Assembly (NCBI RefSeq): GCF_042684645.1
Contig: NZ_JBHULV010000017.1
Coordinates: forward strand, 1 to 64,000
Source: Pseudopedobacter alpinus
Lineage (GTDB): Bacteria; Bacteroidota; Bacteroidia; Sphingobacteriales; Sphingobacteriaceae
Direction: 5' to 3'
Length of the DNA: 64,000 bases
The translations under genes were made by a program, and so were the position numbers. Of this stretch, positions 27,627 through 36,535 are shown piece by piece (position 1 is the stretch's first letter; each line of letters opens with the position of its first letter). The notes under the pieces were generated by a model. That model was not told the DNA's origin. It ran no database searches and saw nothing but the letters and a program-made list of their open reading frames with translations.

Positions 27627-28097
27627 TCACAACACCTCTTTCCACTTATCTGTTTCTGCAAATTCTTTAATGATGTTATTTCTTTCCATCAGTAAATTGG
27701 TCATATATTTTTGAAGAAATAGTTTATCTGCCATTTTTCCTAAAATACCAAAAGGTGATTGATAGTCGAAAACATCTATCATTAAAGTGATATCATCTTG
27801 TTTTGTAAATAAGTGCTGGTGTTTAAAATATTTAAAAGCTCCTTTTTGCATTTCATCTGTAAAGAAATTTGGTCTTTCAAATTCTGTAATTTTTGAGGTT
27901 AAATTTTGATAAAATCCAAAATGCTTTGCTCTCCATGTTACAGCTTCATTTAAGCCAATTAGCCCAGAAGTTATTCCTGCAACTGCTTGTTCATTAGTTT
28001 TTGAGGTAGATATTTTATGTAAGTCGATACTTCTTGAAAGGTCAAAAACTAATTCAAGTTCAGCTTCAATATGCGTTTCAAGTTTAATTATTGGCAT
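27627..28097 (-). CDS. SRPBCC-fold (START-like) protein
   Basis: This 156-residue cytosolic protein looks like a small SRPBCC/START-like ligand-binding protein. Evidence is the opening strand IIKLETHIEAELELVFDLSRS, the NEAVTWRAKHFGF strand, the FKYFKHQHLF strand and DVFDYQSPFGILGKMADKLF, a segment shared with cell-division-inhibitor-like SRPBCC proteins of Bacteroidota. Its ligand is not known. It begins ten bases after the RES toxin gene on the same strand, so it may be a third gene of that operon, though a functional link is only inferred from spacing. Confidence 0.75.
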   Translation of the reverse strand: MPIIKLETHIEAELELVFDLSRSIDLHKISTSKTNEQAVAGITSGLIGLNEAVTWRAKHFGFYQNLTSKITEFERPNFFTDEMQKGAFKYFKHQHLFTKQDDITLMIDVFDYQSPFGILGKMADKLFLQKYMTNLLMERNNIIKEFAETDKWKEVL

Positions 28098-28107
28098 ATT
28101 GATTCAA

Positions 28108-28557
28108 TTATAATAATCGCTTATCAAAACTAAAATTCAAATTTTCAGTCAATTTTATTTTATTAATGTCTTGGTGCAAAGGGTTTGCAATGTAATTATA
28201 CTCATGTTGTACCAAAGCTGATGGAACTTTCAATAACAAGAATTGATTATCTTTAAAAAATTGATTTCCAATTAGTTGAACTTGTTTCAAAAAAGGATAA
28301 TCGTTCCAATTGGTGGGTAAATCTTTTAACAATATTTCTTTAAACGGAACGTCAACTTCAAAATGTGCCATACAAAAATTATCAGGAACTAAATCTGTTG
28401 GTAAATGAACTAAAACCTCTAAAACAGCTAAAGACCTTGAACTTCCAAAATATACAGCTGGCACACCTTCAGAATTCCACCTACCACCATAAATACGGGC
28501 ACCTTCTCCACTGAAATCTTTTGCATACTTAGATTTACCTAATCTAAATAATTCCAT
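28108..28557 (-). CDS. RES-domain toxin
   Basis: This 149-residue protein is a complete RES domain, the toxin half of RES-Xre modules. The residues that name the family can be seen: Arg in YGGRWNSEG, Glu in SLAVLEVLVHLP, and Ser in KVPSALV. Characterised RES toxins degrade cellular NAD+ by phosphorolysis or hydrolysis and stop growth. Its ATG directly follows the stop of the antitoxin gene (TAAATG), so expression is coupled. No sign of inactivation is seen. Confidence 0.92.
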   Translation of the reverse strand: MELFRLGKSKYAKDFSGEGARIYGGRWNSEGVPAVYFGSSRSLAVLEVLVHLPTDLVPDNFCMAHFEVDVPFKEILLKDLPTNWNDYPFLKQVQLIGNQFFKDNQFLLLKVPSALVQHEYNYIANPLHQDINKIKLTENLNFSFDKRLL

Positions 28558-29058
28558 TTAAGAAAATATACCATGCTCTATACGCCCCAACTCATTATAA
28601 ACCATACCAAAACCTACCGATGAATCTAATAAAGAAAATGGACTATTGTTTTTAAAAACATAAGAAGGCGTTTTTATCCATTTTTTAAATTTATCTAAAG
28701 AACCAAAAACATTTTCTCCTTTAGCGTACAACCTTGCCAATTCAATTGCTTTTTCAGAATATTCCGTTTTAATAAAAGCATCATCTTCAAAACGCTGAAA
28801 AGTACGTTCATTAATATGCATAATACCCGAAAACTCTTGAATAGTTAAAGAAATTTTTTTTATAAAACCCAACATCGCTTTTTTGGGTAAGCCTCTACGG
28901 GCGAGCTCTAACAAATCAAAATCAGAAAGAACATTTGATTTTAAATTTAAAGCTGACGCACCACCAAATAATGCTACCATTTGAACGGCGGAATCATATA
29001 AACCAGTGGCGTAAACAGCTATAGGTTCTTCTAGGAGTTTTTTATTACTATCAGACAT
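28558..29058 (-). CDS. Xre/MbcA/ParS-type antitoxin
   Basis: This antitoxin of about 166 residues pairs with the RES toxin. It has an amino-terminal helix-turn-helix region (about 30-100; RRGLPKKAMLGFIKKIS, INERTFQRFE) and a carboxy-terminal toxin-binding DUF2384 domain ending with GMVYNELGRIEHGIFS. Two starts are possible, ATG at 29070 (MFVYMSD) and ATG at 29058 (MSDSNKK). I chose the second because the first lies inside a -7 box TATGTTTG and because the whole is framed by an inverted-repeat operator. The module sits 26 bases after tyrS. Confidence 0.88.
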   Translation of the reverse strand: MSDSNKKLLEEPIAVYATGLYDSAVQMVALFGGASALNLKSNVLSDFDLLELARRGLPKKAMLGFIKKISLTIQEFSGIMHINERTFQRFEDDAFIKTEYSEKAIELARLYAKGENVFGSLDKFKKWIKTPSYVFKNNSPFSLLDSSVGFGMVYNELGRIEHGIFS

Positions 29059-29088
29059 ATATACAAACATAAATTATATATGTCTGAT
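29050..29088 (-). promoter_or_regulatory. inverted-repeat operator and -7 box of the toxin-antitoxin operon
   Basis: ATCAGACATATAT (29050-29062) and ATATATGTCTGAT (29076-29088) are exact 13-base inverted repeats separated by 13 bases. The minus-strand -7 box TATGTTTG occupies 29064-29071 in the spacer. Binding of the antitoxin across the arms would cover the promoter and the start codon, the standard mode of toxin-antitoxin autoregulation. Confidence 0.7.
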
Positions 29089-29096
29089 TATAAAAT

Positions 29097-30380
29097 TTAT
29101 TTCACAATAACTAAAAAGTAGTTTTTCTTTCCTTTTTGTACCACTAAAAACTGATTATTAATCATTTGCAATTGATCAACAGTAAAATCTGGACTAGTTA
29201 ATTTTTCTCTATTAAAAGAAACCCCACCCCCGGTAATCATTTTCTTAGCTTCTCCTTTTGATGGAAATATAGAAGTTTTATCCGCCAACAAAGTCAACAC
29301 ATCATAAGCCATTGCAAACTCATCTTTTGAAACCGTAAACTGAGAAATTCCTTCAAAAACTTGTAATACACTCTCTTCATCCATTGAGTTTAAGAAATCA
29401 ATAGCACCATTCCCAAATAAAAAATCAGTGGTTTTTAATGCTGTTTCTAAAGCATCGGCGCCATGCACACGTTGTGTTAAGTCTTTCGCCAATGCCTTTT
29501 GTAACAAACGTAAATGTGGCGCAACTTGATGTTCTACAACTAAAGCTTCCACTTCTTCCTGATTAAAAAAAGTGAAAATCTTAATATAATTAACCGCATC
29601 ATCATCAGACGCGTTTAACCAAAACTGGTAAAATTGGTACGGACTGGTTTTCTTAGCATCTAACCAAACATTACCACCTTCTGTTTTACCAAACTTAGTG
29701 CCGTCAGATTTTTTAATTAACGGAGAAGTTAATGCAAAAGCTTTTCCTCCGTCTTTTCTTCTAATAAACTCGGTACCTGTAACAATATTCCCCCACTGGT
29801 CAGACCCTCCCATTTGCAGCACACAATTATTATGTTTCCATAAATGGTAAAAATCATATCCTTGTATCAATTGGTAAGAAAACTCAGTGAAAGACATCCC
29901 AATTTCGCTCTCTAAACGTTTTTTTACAGAATCTTTAGACATCATATAGTTTACCGTAATGTGCTTACCGGCATCCCGTATAAAATCTAAAAAACTATAA
30001 TTTTTAAACCAATCAAAATTATTTACAATTTGAGCACTGTTTTTACCACAATCAAAATCTAAAAAACGTTCTAATTGGCTTTGTATTCCCTTAAGGTTTT
30101 TGTCTAAAATATCCTCAGAAAGTAAGTTTCTCTCTTGAGATTTCCCCGAAGGATCACCAACCATGCCGGTAGCGCCACCAACCAAAGCAAAAGGCTTATG
30201 CCCCGCTTGTTGAAACCTCACTAAAGTTAAAATTTGCAATAAACTACCCACATGTAAAGAATCTGCGGTGGGGTCAAATCCAATATAACCGGCCGTCATC
30301 CCTTTAGCTAATTCTTCTTCTGTACCGGGCATAATATCATGCAGCAAACCTCGCCAGCGTAATTCTTCAACAAAATTCAT
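29097..30380 (-). CDS. tyrS: tyrosyl-tRNA synthetase
   Basis: This 427-residue class I synthetase charges tRNA-Tyr. The HIGH-like motif is HVGSLLQ in a DPTADSLHVGS context near residue 40, the KMSKS equivalent is KFGKT in KSDGTKFGKTEGGN, and the QMGGSDQWGNI tyrosine-specificity segment is intact. The carboxy-terminal S4 RNA-binding domain covers about the last 70 residues. Length is typical of bacterial TyrS. The toxin-antitoxin genes follow closely on the same strand. Confidence 0.97.
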   Translation of the reverse strand: MNFVEELRWRGLLHDIMPGTEEELAKGMTAGYIGFDPTADSLHVGSLLQILTLVRFQQAGHKPFALVGGATGMVGDPSGKSQERNLLSEDILDKNLKGIQSQLERFLDFDCGKNSAQIVNNFDWFKNYSFLDFIRDAGKHITVNYMMSKDSVKKRLESEIGMSFTEFSYQLIQGYDFYHLWKHNNCVLQMGGSDQWGNIVTGTEFIRRKDGGKAFALTSPLIKKSDGTKFGKTEGGNVWLDAKKTSPYQFYQFWLNASDDDAVNYIKIFTFFNQEEVEALVVEHQVAPHLRLLQKALAKDLTQRVHGADALETALKTTDFLFGNGAIDFLNSMDEESVLQVFEGISQFTVSKDEFAMAYDVLTLLADKTSIFPSKGEAKKMITGGGVSFNREKLTSPDFTVDQLQMINNQFLVVQKGKKNYFLVIVK

Positions 30381-30482
30381 GTTCTATTTATTTAAAATTT
30401 GTATTATCTTAGAAATCGCAAAGATATAATGATTTTTAAATGCTTTGCATCTAATTAAAGTTCAAATCGCAAAAAACTGTTA

Positions 30483-31157
30483 ATGAATTTTTTATCTCAC
30501 TATTATTTTGACCGCTCGAATACCAATGCTTATGAAGTTTTAGGAATAGTAATGCCAGATTTGATAAAAAATGTAAACAAAAACTGGAATATCCATCCAG
30601 AAAAAAATGAAATCCTTTTCAATAGTAAACCTATACAAAAATCTATTTTGAAAGGTTGGAGAAGGCATTTAGAAGTAGATAAGTTATTTCATAATTCTGA
30701 TTTTTTTCGAACACACCAACATCAAATTAAAATATTAATTAGAGAAAGTATTGTAGGTTCACCAGTAAAGCCTTTTTTTTTAGGCCATATTAGTTTAGAA
30801 TTGATATTAGACAGTTTGTTAATAACAGAGGATATTGTTAACCCAAACAAGTTTTACCAATATTTAGATGAAATAAACGTTAACGAAATATCTACTTTTT
30901 TAACCCTAAATAAAATTGACAATCAAGAACTGTTTTTAAAGTTTTTTGAAACTTTTAAAAAGGAAAAATACTTGTTTAGCTACGCACTAACAGATAAAAT
31001 TACTTATGCTTTAAAAAGAATTTGTTTGCGTATTTGGGATCAACCTTTTACACCAGAACAAGAAATTTTATTAACAGAATGCTTAATAAATTACAAAAAC
31101 AGTTTACGAGAAAATTTTATAATTATATTTGACCAAATTGATGCAGAATTAAATTAA
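30483..31157 (+). CDS. ACP phosphodiesterase-like (AcpH/DUF479) protein
   Basis: This 224-residue protein resembles acyl-carrier-protein phosphodiesterase, which removes the 4'-phosphopantetheine group from ACP. The start MNFLSHYYFDRS, the VMPDLIKN segment and GHISLELILDSLL follow the AcpH pattern of conserved His and Asp residues. Activity in Bacteroidota members has not been established. The final base of its TAA stop is the A of the next gene's ATG (TAATG), so the porV-like gene is translationally coupled. Confidence 0.85.
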   Translation: MNFLSHYYFDRSNTNAYEVLGIVMPDLIKNVNKNWNIHPEKNEILFNSKPIQKSILKGWRRHLEVDKLFHNSDFFRTHQHQIKILIRESIVGSPVKPFFLGHISLELILDSLLITEDIVNPNKFYQYLDEINVNEISTFLTLNKIDNQELFLKFFETFKKEKYLFSYALTDKITYALKRICLRIWDQPFTPEQEILLTECLINYKNSLRENFIIIFDQIDAELN

Positions 31158-32233
31158 TGATTAAACGCCTTTTTATTGTTTGTTTTCTTGGTTTACCAAT
31201 TGTGTTAAAAGCACAAACAAGAAAATATTCTAACGAATTTTTACAGATAGGTATAGGTTCAAGGGCATTTGGAATGGCTGGCTCTGTTGTAGCATCTACA
31301 AATGATGTTACTTCTGGGTATTGGAATCCAGCTGGGTTAATGAATATGAAATCTCAAAGTCAAGCCAGCTTAATGCATTCAGAATATTTTTCTGGTGTTG
31401 CTAAATATGATTATGCTGGTTTTTCTACATTTATTGCTGATAATACTGCTGTAATTGCAGCATCTTTAATTCGTTTTGGGGTTGACGATATACCAGACAC
31501 CTCTGAATTAATAGATGCAGATGGCAACATTAATTACGACCGTGTAAAGTCTTTTTCTGCTGCAGATTATGCTTTTTTGTTTAGTTATGCCAGAAGCAAA
31601 AGAAAAAAAGATGAAAATGGTTTAAGCTACGGTGCAAATGTTAAAGTAATACATAGAAAAGTTGGAGAGTACGGAAAATCGTGGGGATTTGGTATTGATA
31701 TTGGCGCACAATACAGATTAAATAAATTTACTTTTGCAGCAGTTGGTAGAGATATTACCACAACTTTTAATGCCTGGAGTTATAATCCTGACAAGTTTTC
31801 TAGCATTTATACTGCTACTGGCAATGATATACCAAATAACTCAACTGAAACTACATTACCTCGTATTGTTTTAGGTTTGGCTTATGATACAAACATTAAC
31901 GATAAATTTGGAATAACCGCGGAGACAAACATTAATTTAACTACTGATGGAAGAAGAAATGTTCTTGTATCAGCTAACCCTGTTAGTGTTGACCCAACTA
32001 TTGGGATTGAAGCTAACTTCAAAAAACTTATTTTTTTACGTAGTGGAGTTGGAAATATTCAAAAAACAACTGATTTTAATGGAACACAACAGTTCGTTTT
32101 TCAACCTAATTTAGGATTAGGTTTAAAAATAAAAAACTTTTCTATTGATTATGCACTAACCAATATAGGTAACCAAAGTGATGGCCTTTATAGTAATGTT
32201 TTTTCGGTAAGATTAGACTTCGATAAAAAATAA
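31157..32233 (+). CDS. PorV/PorQ-family outer-membrane protein
   Basis: This 358-residue protein has a signal peptide ending VLKAQ and an outer-membrane barrel pattern. The motif GIGSRAFGMAGSVVASTND followed by SGYWNPAGLMN is diagnostic for the PorV/PorQ (UPF0164-like) group, FadL-type barrels that include type IX secretion shuttle proteins. Which member this is cannot be settled; it could be a T9SS accessory protein serving cargo such as the subtilase, or a paralogue of unknown role. It overlaps the AcpH-like gene by one base and ends at a shared terminator. Confidence 0.85.
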   Translation: MIKRLFIVCFLGLPIVLKAQTRKYSNEFLQIGIGSRAFGMAGSVVASTNDVTSGYWNPAGLMNMKSQSQASLMHSEYFSGVAKYDYAGFSTFIADNTAVIAASLIRFGVDDIPDTSELIDADGNINYDRVKSFSAADYAFLFSYARSKRKKDENGLSYGANVKVIHRKVGEYGKSWGFGIDIGAQYRLNKFTFAAVGRDITTTFNAWSYNPDKFSSIYTATGNDIPNNSTETTLPRIVLGLAYDTNINDKFGITAETNINLTTDGRRNVLVSANPVSVDPTIGIEANFKKLIFLRSGVGNIQKTTDFNGTQQFVFQPNLGLGLKIKNFSIDYALTNIGNQSDGLYSNVFSVRLDFDKK

Positions 32234-32246
32234 TTTACCATTTCTT

Positions 32247-32288
32247 AAAACAAAAAAGGAGTTTGAAATCAAACTCCTTTTTTGTTTT
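32247..32288. terminator. bidirectional terminator between PorV-like and L,D-transpeptidase genes
   Basis: AAAACAAAAAAGGAGTTTGA pairs exactly with TCAAACTCCTTTTTTGTTTT around a two-base centre, giving a stem of about 18 pairs bounded by A and T runs. It lies between the two converging genes. Confidence 0.85.
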
Positions 32289-32289
32289 T

Positions 32290-33756
32290 TTATAAACTAG
32301 CCATAAAAGGTTTAAACTTAGGGGATAATAATTTATCGTACCCATAAACATCTTTAGAACTTATTAAATTCCCGTCATCATCTGTCCAAGCGGTATAGTA
32401 TGATATAAATACAGGTATTTTATCTTTAACCATTACCCATCTTGCGTCAACTTTTTGACCTTTTATTACGGTCTCAGTTTCTTTTAAAATTCTATCTGAT
32501 TTAGCTTTATCATTTAATAAAAAAGCAGCTAAATCCATAGGTTTTTCAACCCTCACACAACCATGGCTAACCGCCCTCATATCTTGTTTAAACATAGCTT
32601 TAGCTGGAGTATCGTGTAAATAAATGGCGTAAGGATTATGGAAAATAAATTTTATTTGCCCTAGAGAGTTATCAGCTCCAGGATTTTGTTTAAAAGAATA
32701 CTCACTAATGTTAACGTTGCTCCAATCTACGTTAGAAGCTTCTATCAATTCGCCATTCTTATAAGCAACCATATTTTTTGCTTCTAAATAGTATGGGTCT
32801 TTTTGTAAAGCACCTAATATCTCTGTACTTGCAATACTTTCTGGTATGTTCCAAACAGGGTTCACCTGCATTCTATCAATCATTCCACTTAAAATTGGAG
32901 TTTCATGCCCTCCTACTTTACCAACGCAAACTTTCATCTGCAAATTGGTAGTATTATCTTCTATCAATCTTAATTTATACTCAGGAATATTTACTAAGAG
33001 ATATTTACCTTTGTATTCTTGAATTGGCCAACGAAGTCTTTCCAATGATAAATAAACTTTTTCTCTGTCTTCTGTAGATAATTTTGCAGTATTTTCAGAT
33101 TTGTCATCGTTTATTAATAAATTCATTAAACGCTGGTAGTAACCATTTTTTGGCTGTATGCTCTCTAAAAATTTCACTAAATCTATTTGGTCTAAAGCTT
33201 GTTTAGCTTCAATAATAGCAGGCCGCTTTACACTTACATAGTATCTACTTAAGACTGTTTTGGGATTAACAGCACCGTATTTTAAAATACCTGCATAATT
33301 AATTAAACCATCTGCACTATATAGTTCAAGTTGTGCTAACAGCGGATAACTATCTTCAACTTTTTTAAACTTTTTGGTTTTAACTTGGTTTAGTAAATCA
33401 GTTATTTTATCTGCATGAAAGTAATCAGGATTTAAACCATGAAACCTTGAATTTAATAGGCTTTCTTGTAATTTATCTAAACCACCATTAATTAAAAAAC
33501 CTCCTAATAATGTTAAGCCTTTATCTTCCTCCTTATAAATTTTACTAATCCAAATAGGGTCATGTAGTTGAGGTTTTATTTTTTTAAATTCTGCCTTAAA
33601 AACCTCGTTGTAAGCTGTTGTATCAAAATCTTTGTACTTTTTGCTTTTAAAAGCCTTGGCTAAGTCTCTACCAAACTCCTCATGTCTGCCCTTATTACAG
33701 GACACAATTATAAAAGAAGATAAAATAAAAAATGTAAGTATGTGTTTAAAATTCAT
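32290..33756 (-). CDS. L,D-transpeptidase, YcbB-like
   Basis: This 488-residue periplasmic enzyme would form or rearrange 3-3 cross-links in peptidoglycan, or attach proteins to it. It has a lipoprotein-type signal with Cys20 (FIIVSCNKG), a middle scaffold and peptidoglycan-binding-like region, and a YkuD catalytic domain in the last 230 residues. The active site IYLHDTPAK...VSHGCVRVEKP is intact with the nucleophile at Cys400. The layout matches YcbB/LdtD-type enzymes. Confidence 0.92.
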   Translation of the reverse strand: MNFKHILTFFILSSFIIVSCNKGRHEEFGRDLAKAFKSKKYKDFDTTAYNEVFKAEFKKIKPQLHDPIWISKIYKEEDKGLTLLGGFLINGGLDKLQESLLNSRFHGLNPDYFHADKITDLLNQVKTKKFKKVEDSYPLLAQLELYSADGLINYAGILKYGAVNPKTVLSRYYVSVKRPAIIEAKQALDQIDLVKFLESIQPKNGYYQRLMNLLINDDKSENTAKLSTEDREKVYLSLERLRWPIQEYKGKYLLVNIPEYKLRLIEDNTTNLQMKVCVGKVGGHETPILSGMIDRMQVNPVWNIPESIASTEILGALQKDPYYLEAKNMVAYKNGELIEASNVDWSNVNISEYSFKQNPGADNSLGQIKFIFHNPYAIYLHDTPAKAMFKQDMRAVSHGCVRVEKPMDLAAFLLNDKAKSDRILKETETVIKGQKVDARWVMVKDKIPVFISYYTAWTDDDGNLISSKDVYGYDKLLSPKFKPFMASL

Positions 33757-33929
33757 GTTATAATATTTTATTGCTACTTAACCAATATTGATGCCTAATT
33801 TTTGAGTATCAGCGTAATGAATATATCATATTTATGATTTCTTTAGTTATTGAAATATTTTTTAATAAATTAGAAGAGTACAATTTAAATAGGTACACAT
33901 TTTGAGATAATAGCACTAAACTTATTATT

Positions 33930-34241
33930 ATGATTATTCAAGTAAATACAGACAACCACATTGAGGGTACAGAATTGTTAAACAATTACGTTACAACTTT
34001 ATTTAACGAAAAACTACAACGTTTTGACAGCCATTTAACTCGTATTGAAGTACACTTAAGTGATGAAAATGCTGGTAAATCTGGTGCAGACGATAAAAGA
34101 TGTAATATTGAAGCAAGATTGGAAGGTATTGATCCTATTTTTGCAAGTGCGCTTTCTGATGATATATCTAAGGCAATACATGATTGTTTATTGAAAATTA
34201 AACGTGGTATTGAGCACCATTTAGATAAAGTTAAAAACTAG
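33930..34241 (+). CDS. HPF/RaiA-family ribosome hibernation factor
   Basis: This 103-residue protein is a short-form hibernation-promoting factor/YfiA homologue. It has the beta-alpha-beta-beta-beta-alpha order of the family, with LTRIEVHLSDENAG and KRCNIEARLEG as central strands and a lysine-rich final helix. Short HPF binds the decoding centre of the 30S subunit and holds ribosomes inactive in stationary phase. A weak terminator hairpin follows. Confidence 0.9.
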   Translation: MIIQVNTDNHIEGTELLNNYVTTLFNEKLQRFDSHLTRIEVHLSDENAGKSGADDKRCNIEARLEGIDPIFASALSDDISKAIHDCLLKIKRGIEHHLDKVKN

Positions 34242-34257
34242 ATCATAAATATTTGAT

Positions 34258-34287
34258 AAAGAGGGGATTTGAGAAAATCTCCTCTTT
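34258..34287 (+). terminator. terminator after the HPF gene
   Basis: AAAGAGGGGATTT pairs with AAATCTCCTCTTT with one G-T wobble and a short loop, followed by TTGTTT, about 16 bases past the stop codon. Confidence 0.7.
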
Positions 34288-34388
34288 TGTTTAAACCCTT
34301 TTCACAACACCTACATATCAGCATACTAACAATTGTTAATAAAAAGCTAAATGTTAATATAAATTACTAAATATATTCGCTTCATATT

Positions 34389-34637
34389 ATGCCAATATTA
34401 CTACGTATTAACCACCAAAAAAGAGACGTTATTTTTCAGGTTTTAACCGAAAAACCATCTACCCAAGCACAACTAGAAGTTTTTTTAGGTGGTAAAACGT
34501 ATTTTTTTGAAAAGCAGATGAATAATTGGGAATTGAGTAAAAATCAAGATGTAGAAATAAACGATACTGCTCTTTTTGAGGCAATTGCTAAAGCTTTAGC
34601 TTTACGTTTTAGAATAAGTACCTCTGTACATGTATAG
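34389..34637 (+). CDS. small hypothetical protein
   Basis: This 82-residue protein has no signal peptide or membrane segment and I do not recognise a family. Two short beta-like segments (DVIFQVLTEK, GKTYFFEKQMNNWEL) are followed by a carboxy-terminal helix (ALFEAIAKALALRF). The codon use, proper ATG and folded-protein composition make it likely to be real. It stands alone between the HPF gene and a convergent operon. Confidence 0.65.
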   Translation: MPILLRINHQKRDVIFQVLTEKPSTQAQLEVFLGGKTYFFEKQMNNWELSKNQDVEINDTALFEAIAKALALRFRISTSVHV

Positions 34638-34695
34638 TTAATTTATTATAAAATCTTAAAGAATTAGGTCTGCTACATCAGTCTCAAGGCAATAA

Positions 34696-35130
34696 TTATT
34701 TCCCAATATATTTTTTAATTGACCTTTCAGCAATATCAATTTCTTTTTTTAAACTAAACAATTCCATTTTAAGCGCATTTGCAGATAGTTGTATCTCTAT
34801 AAAAGATAAATATAAGGAGACCATTAAAAGTAAAAGGCTAGAACCGAAAACATATTGTGCTAATGAAATTTGCTGGTAGTACATTAAAAACATACAAAGC
34901 ACACAAAAGAAGAAGCTAATTATACCACAAGCTTGCATATTTCTAATCAAATAAATTCTTTTTCTTAGGTTAGCCATTTGCGCTAATAGGTTATCATCTT
35001 TATTTTGCAAATATTGCGTTTTCATAGTTCGCACCAAACTTGCTAATGCTAAAAAACGATTGGTATAAGCTAACAGTAATAAAGAAATTGCCGAAAAAAG
35101 CAATGCTGGGGTGGTTAAAGTAAACTCCAT
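34696..35130 (-). CDS. DUF2721 membrane protein
   Basis: This 144-residue protein has three hydrophobic segments, about 5-27 (LLFSAISLLLLAYT), 65-88 and 93-115, with a basic intervening loop (RKRIYLIRNMQACGIISFF) that is typical of DUF2721. Its role is unknown. It starts directly after the GreA-like gene with no gap and is last in a three-gene minus-strand group (HEAT-like, GreA-like, DUF2721). Confidence 0.82.
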   Translation of the reverse strand: MEFTLTTPALLFSAISLLLLAYTNRFLALASLVRTMKTQYLQNKDDNLLAQMANLRKRIYLIRNMQACGIISFFFCVLCMFLMYYQQISLAQYVFGSSLLLLMVSLYLSFIEIQLSANALKMELFSLKKEIDIAERSIKKYIGK

Positions 35131-35598
35131 TTAATACACATTTAAAATATTAACCTGTTTTTTATTGATTTCAATTTGCTCGTTATTTGATTTACCCATT
35201 AACAGTTGTGCTATTGGTGCTGCTTCTGAAATAACAAAACAAGAGAATTCTTTCAACTTTAACTCCCCAAAACTTGCCGCTATTAAAAAATTACCAATGC
35301 TAGTTTCCACTAAACTACCCTTGGTTATATGAGATGATTGTTGAACCGTTTTCGAACTTTTCAACATAAATAGTTGCTGCTTATTAATACTTATTTGTTG
35401 TTCTAACCTGTTAATCTCTTGTTGCATCATTTCTCTACTTGTTTCGTATTTATCGCCCATGCTGCTTTTAGAATCATTTGCAATACCTAATCTTAATTGC
35501 ACTACATCAGTTTGTAATTCTTCAACCTTGGTATTTAATACTATATCACATTTTTCAAACACTTGTTGTTTTATGCTTAACCAGTCTGTTTCAATCAT
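35131..35598 (-). CDS. GreA/GreB-like protein
   Basis: This 155-residue protein looks like a distant member of the transcription cleavage factor family. A helical amino-terminal half (SSMGDKYETSREMMQQEINRLEQQI) resembles the GreA coiled coil, including the Gly-Asp-Lys-Tyr-Glu turn near the tip, and the second half (GSLVETSIGNFLIAASFG, FSCFVISEAAPIAQLLMG) is like the FKBP-type domain. Database names such as 3-oxoacyl-ACP synthase for these proteins have no sequence basis that I can see. It could be a Gre-like RNA polymerase secondary-channel protein; that is inference. Confidence 0.7.
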   Translation of the reverse strand: MIETDWLSIKQQVFEKCDIVLNTKVEELQTDVVQLRLGIANDSKSSMGDKYETSREMMQQEINRLEQQISINKQQLFMLKSSKTVQQSSHITKGSLVETSIGNFLIAASFGELKLKEFSCFVISEAAPIAQLLMGKSNNEQIEINKKQVNILNVY

Positions 35599-35615
35599 TG
35601 TTTAATTTTATGTTT

Positions 35616-36167
35616 TTATTTTGAATTGATGCGTTTTAATAATCTTTTAGACCTTGATTTTAAAGCAGGCGAATTTGTAACTAACTTTTTTTCCAAAATC
35701 ACTTTTAATTCTTCTAACACCCAATTTTCTTTTTTGCTGAAATCAAAAACCAAATCGAGTGCATTACATTGTACTGCCAAAGGAGTTTTTGGGTCTAATA
35801 ACCAATCAAACGTTGCTGTCAAAGATTTTTCTAATAAGTCTGCATTAAAATTTTGTTCATTAAGTCTATTAGTTTTATACAACATCATCATTATTTTGGT
35901 AAAATGCCTTTTAACACTTAAATTTTTTATTTGCGGATAAGCGTTTAAAAATTGAGGAACAACTTCTTCAAAGACATTTACTGTAGAATCGGCAACATTT
36001 TCTAAAACCCACGATGCTCTAAATGCAATTTGTTGGTGCTGATACAAGCATAATGAAAACAAATCGTTTATGCTAATTTCTCTGTTTAAGGTTAAAGCAG
36101 TCAATTTTTTTACATCCTCTAAATTTATTTTTTTACTGAATTTGTTGGCTAAAGTTTCAACATCCAT
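35616..36167 (-). CDS. HEAT-repeat-like hypothetical protein
   Basis: This 183-residue cytosolic protein is almost all helical. Paired helices with Leu-rich faces (RASWVLENVADSTVNVFEEV, AVQCNALDLVFDFSKK) suggest HEAT or armadillo-like repeats used for protein binding. No catalytic motif is seen and no function can be given. It is the first gene of the group ending with DUF2721; 17 bases separate it from the GreA-like gene. Confidence 0.75.
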   Translation of the reverse strand: MDVETLANKFSKKINLEDVKKLTALTLNREISINDLFSLCLYQHQQIAFRASWVLENVADSTVNVFEEVVPQFLNAYPQIKNLSVKRHFTKIMMMLYKTNRLNEQNFNADLLEKSLTATFDWLLDPKTPLAVQCNALDLVFDFSKKENWVLEELKVILEKKLVTNSPALKSRSKRLLKRINSK

Positions 36168-36406
36168 TAGTGTAATTTTTTTTATGAATTTGAAAACAAA
36201 ACATATATATTTCTGTTATAAATTTAAAGATTTTCTATCCGCAAATCAATAAGTTAAATGAAACGGATTAAAGATTAAATTATTTGCATTGATATTAAGT
36301 AGGTTAGCAAAGTATAATAAAAAAAAACATGAAATCATTTGCACACATTACTATTAACGCTATCTTTGCACAACTTTAGAAAATCGATATGATTAATTAA
36401 AGTAAT

Positions 36407-36479
36407 GATTCCTTAGCTCAGCTGGTAGAGCATTACACTTTTAATGTAGTGGTCCTGGGTTCGAATCCCAGAGGGATCA
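36407..36479 (+). tRNA. tRNA-Lys (anticodon TTT), copy 1
   Basis: The cloverleaf is complete. The acceptor GATTCCT pairs with AGGGATC (one T-G wobble), the D arm is GCTCAGCTGGTAGAGC, the anticodon arm TTACA-CTTTTAA-TGTAG carries TTT, and the T arm is CTGGG-TTCGAAT-CCCAG. The discriminator is A and the CCA end is encoded at 36480-36482. Confidence 0.97.
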
Positions 36480-36492
36480 CCAGTATTTTACA

Positions 36493-36518
36493 GAGCATCT
36501 GCAAGAGATGCTTTTTTT
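36493..36518 (+). terminator. hairpin with T run between the two tRNA-Lys genes
   Basis: AGAGCATCT pairs with AGATGCTTTT around a short loop and is followed by a T run, so each tRNA may be its own transcript. Confidence 0.65.
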
Positions 36519-36535
36519 ATCATCTTATTTAAACT

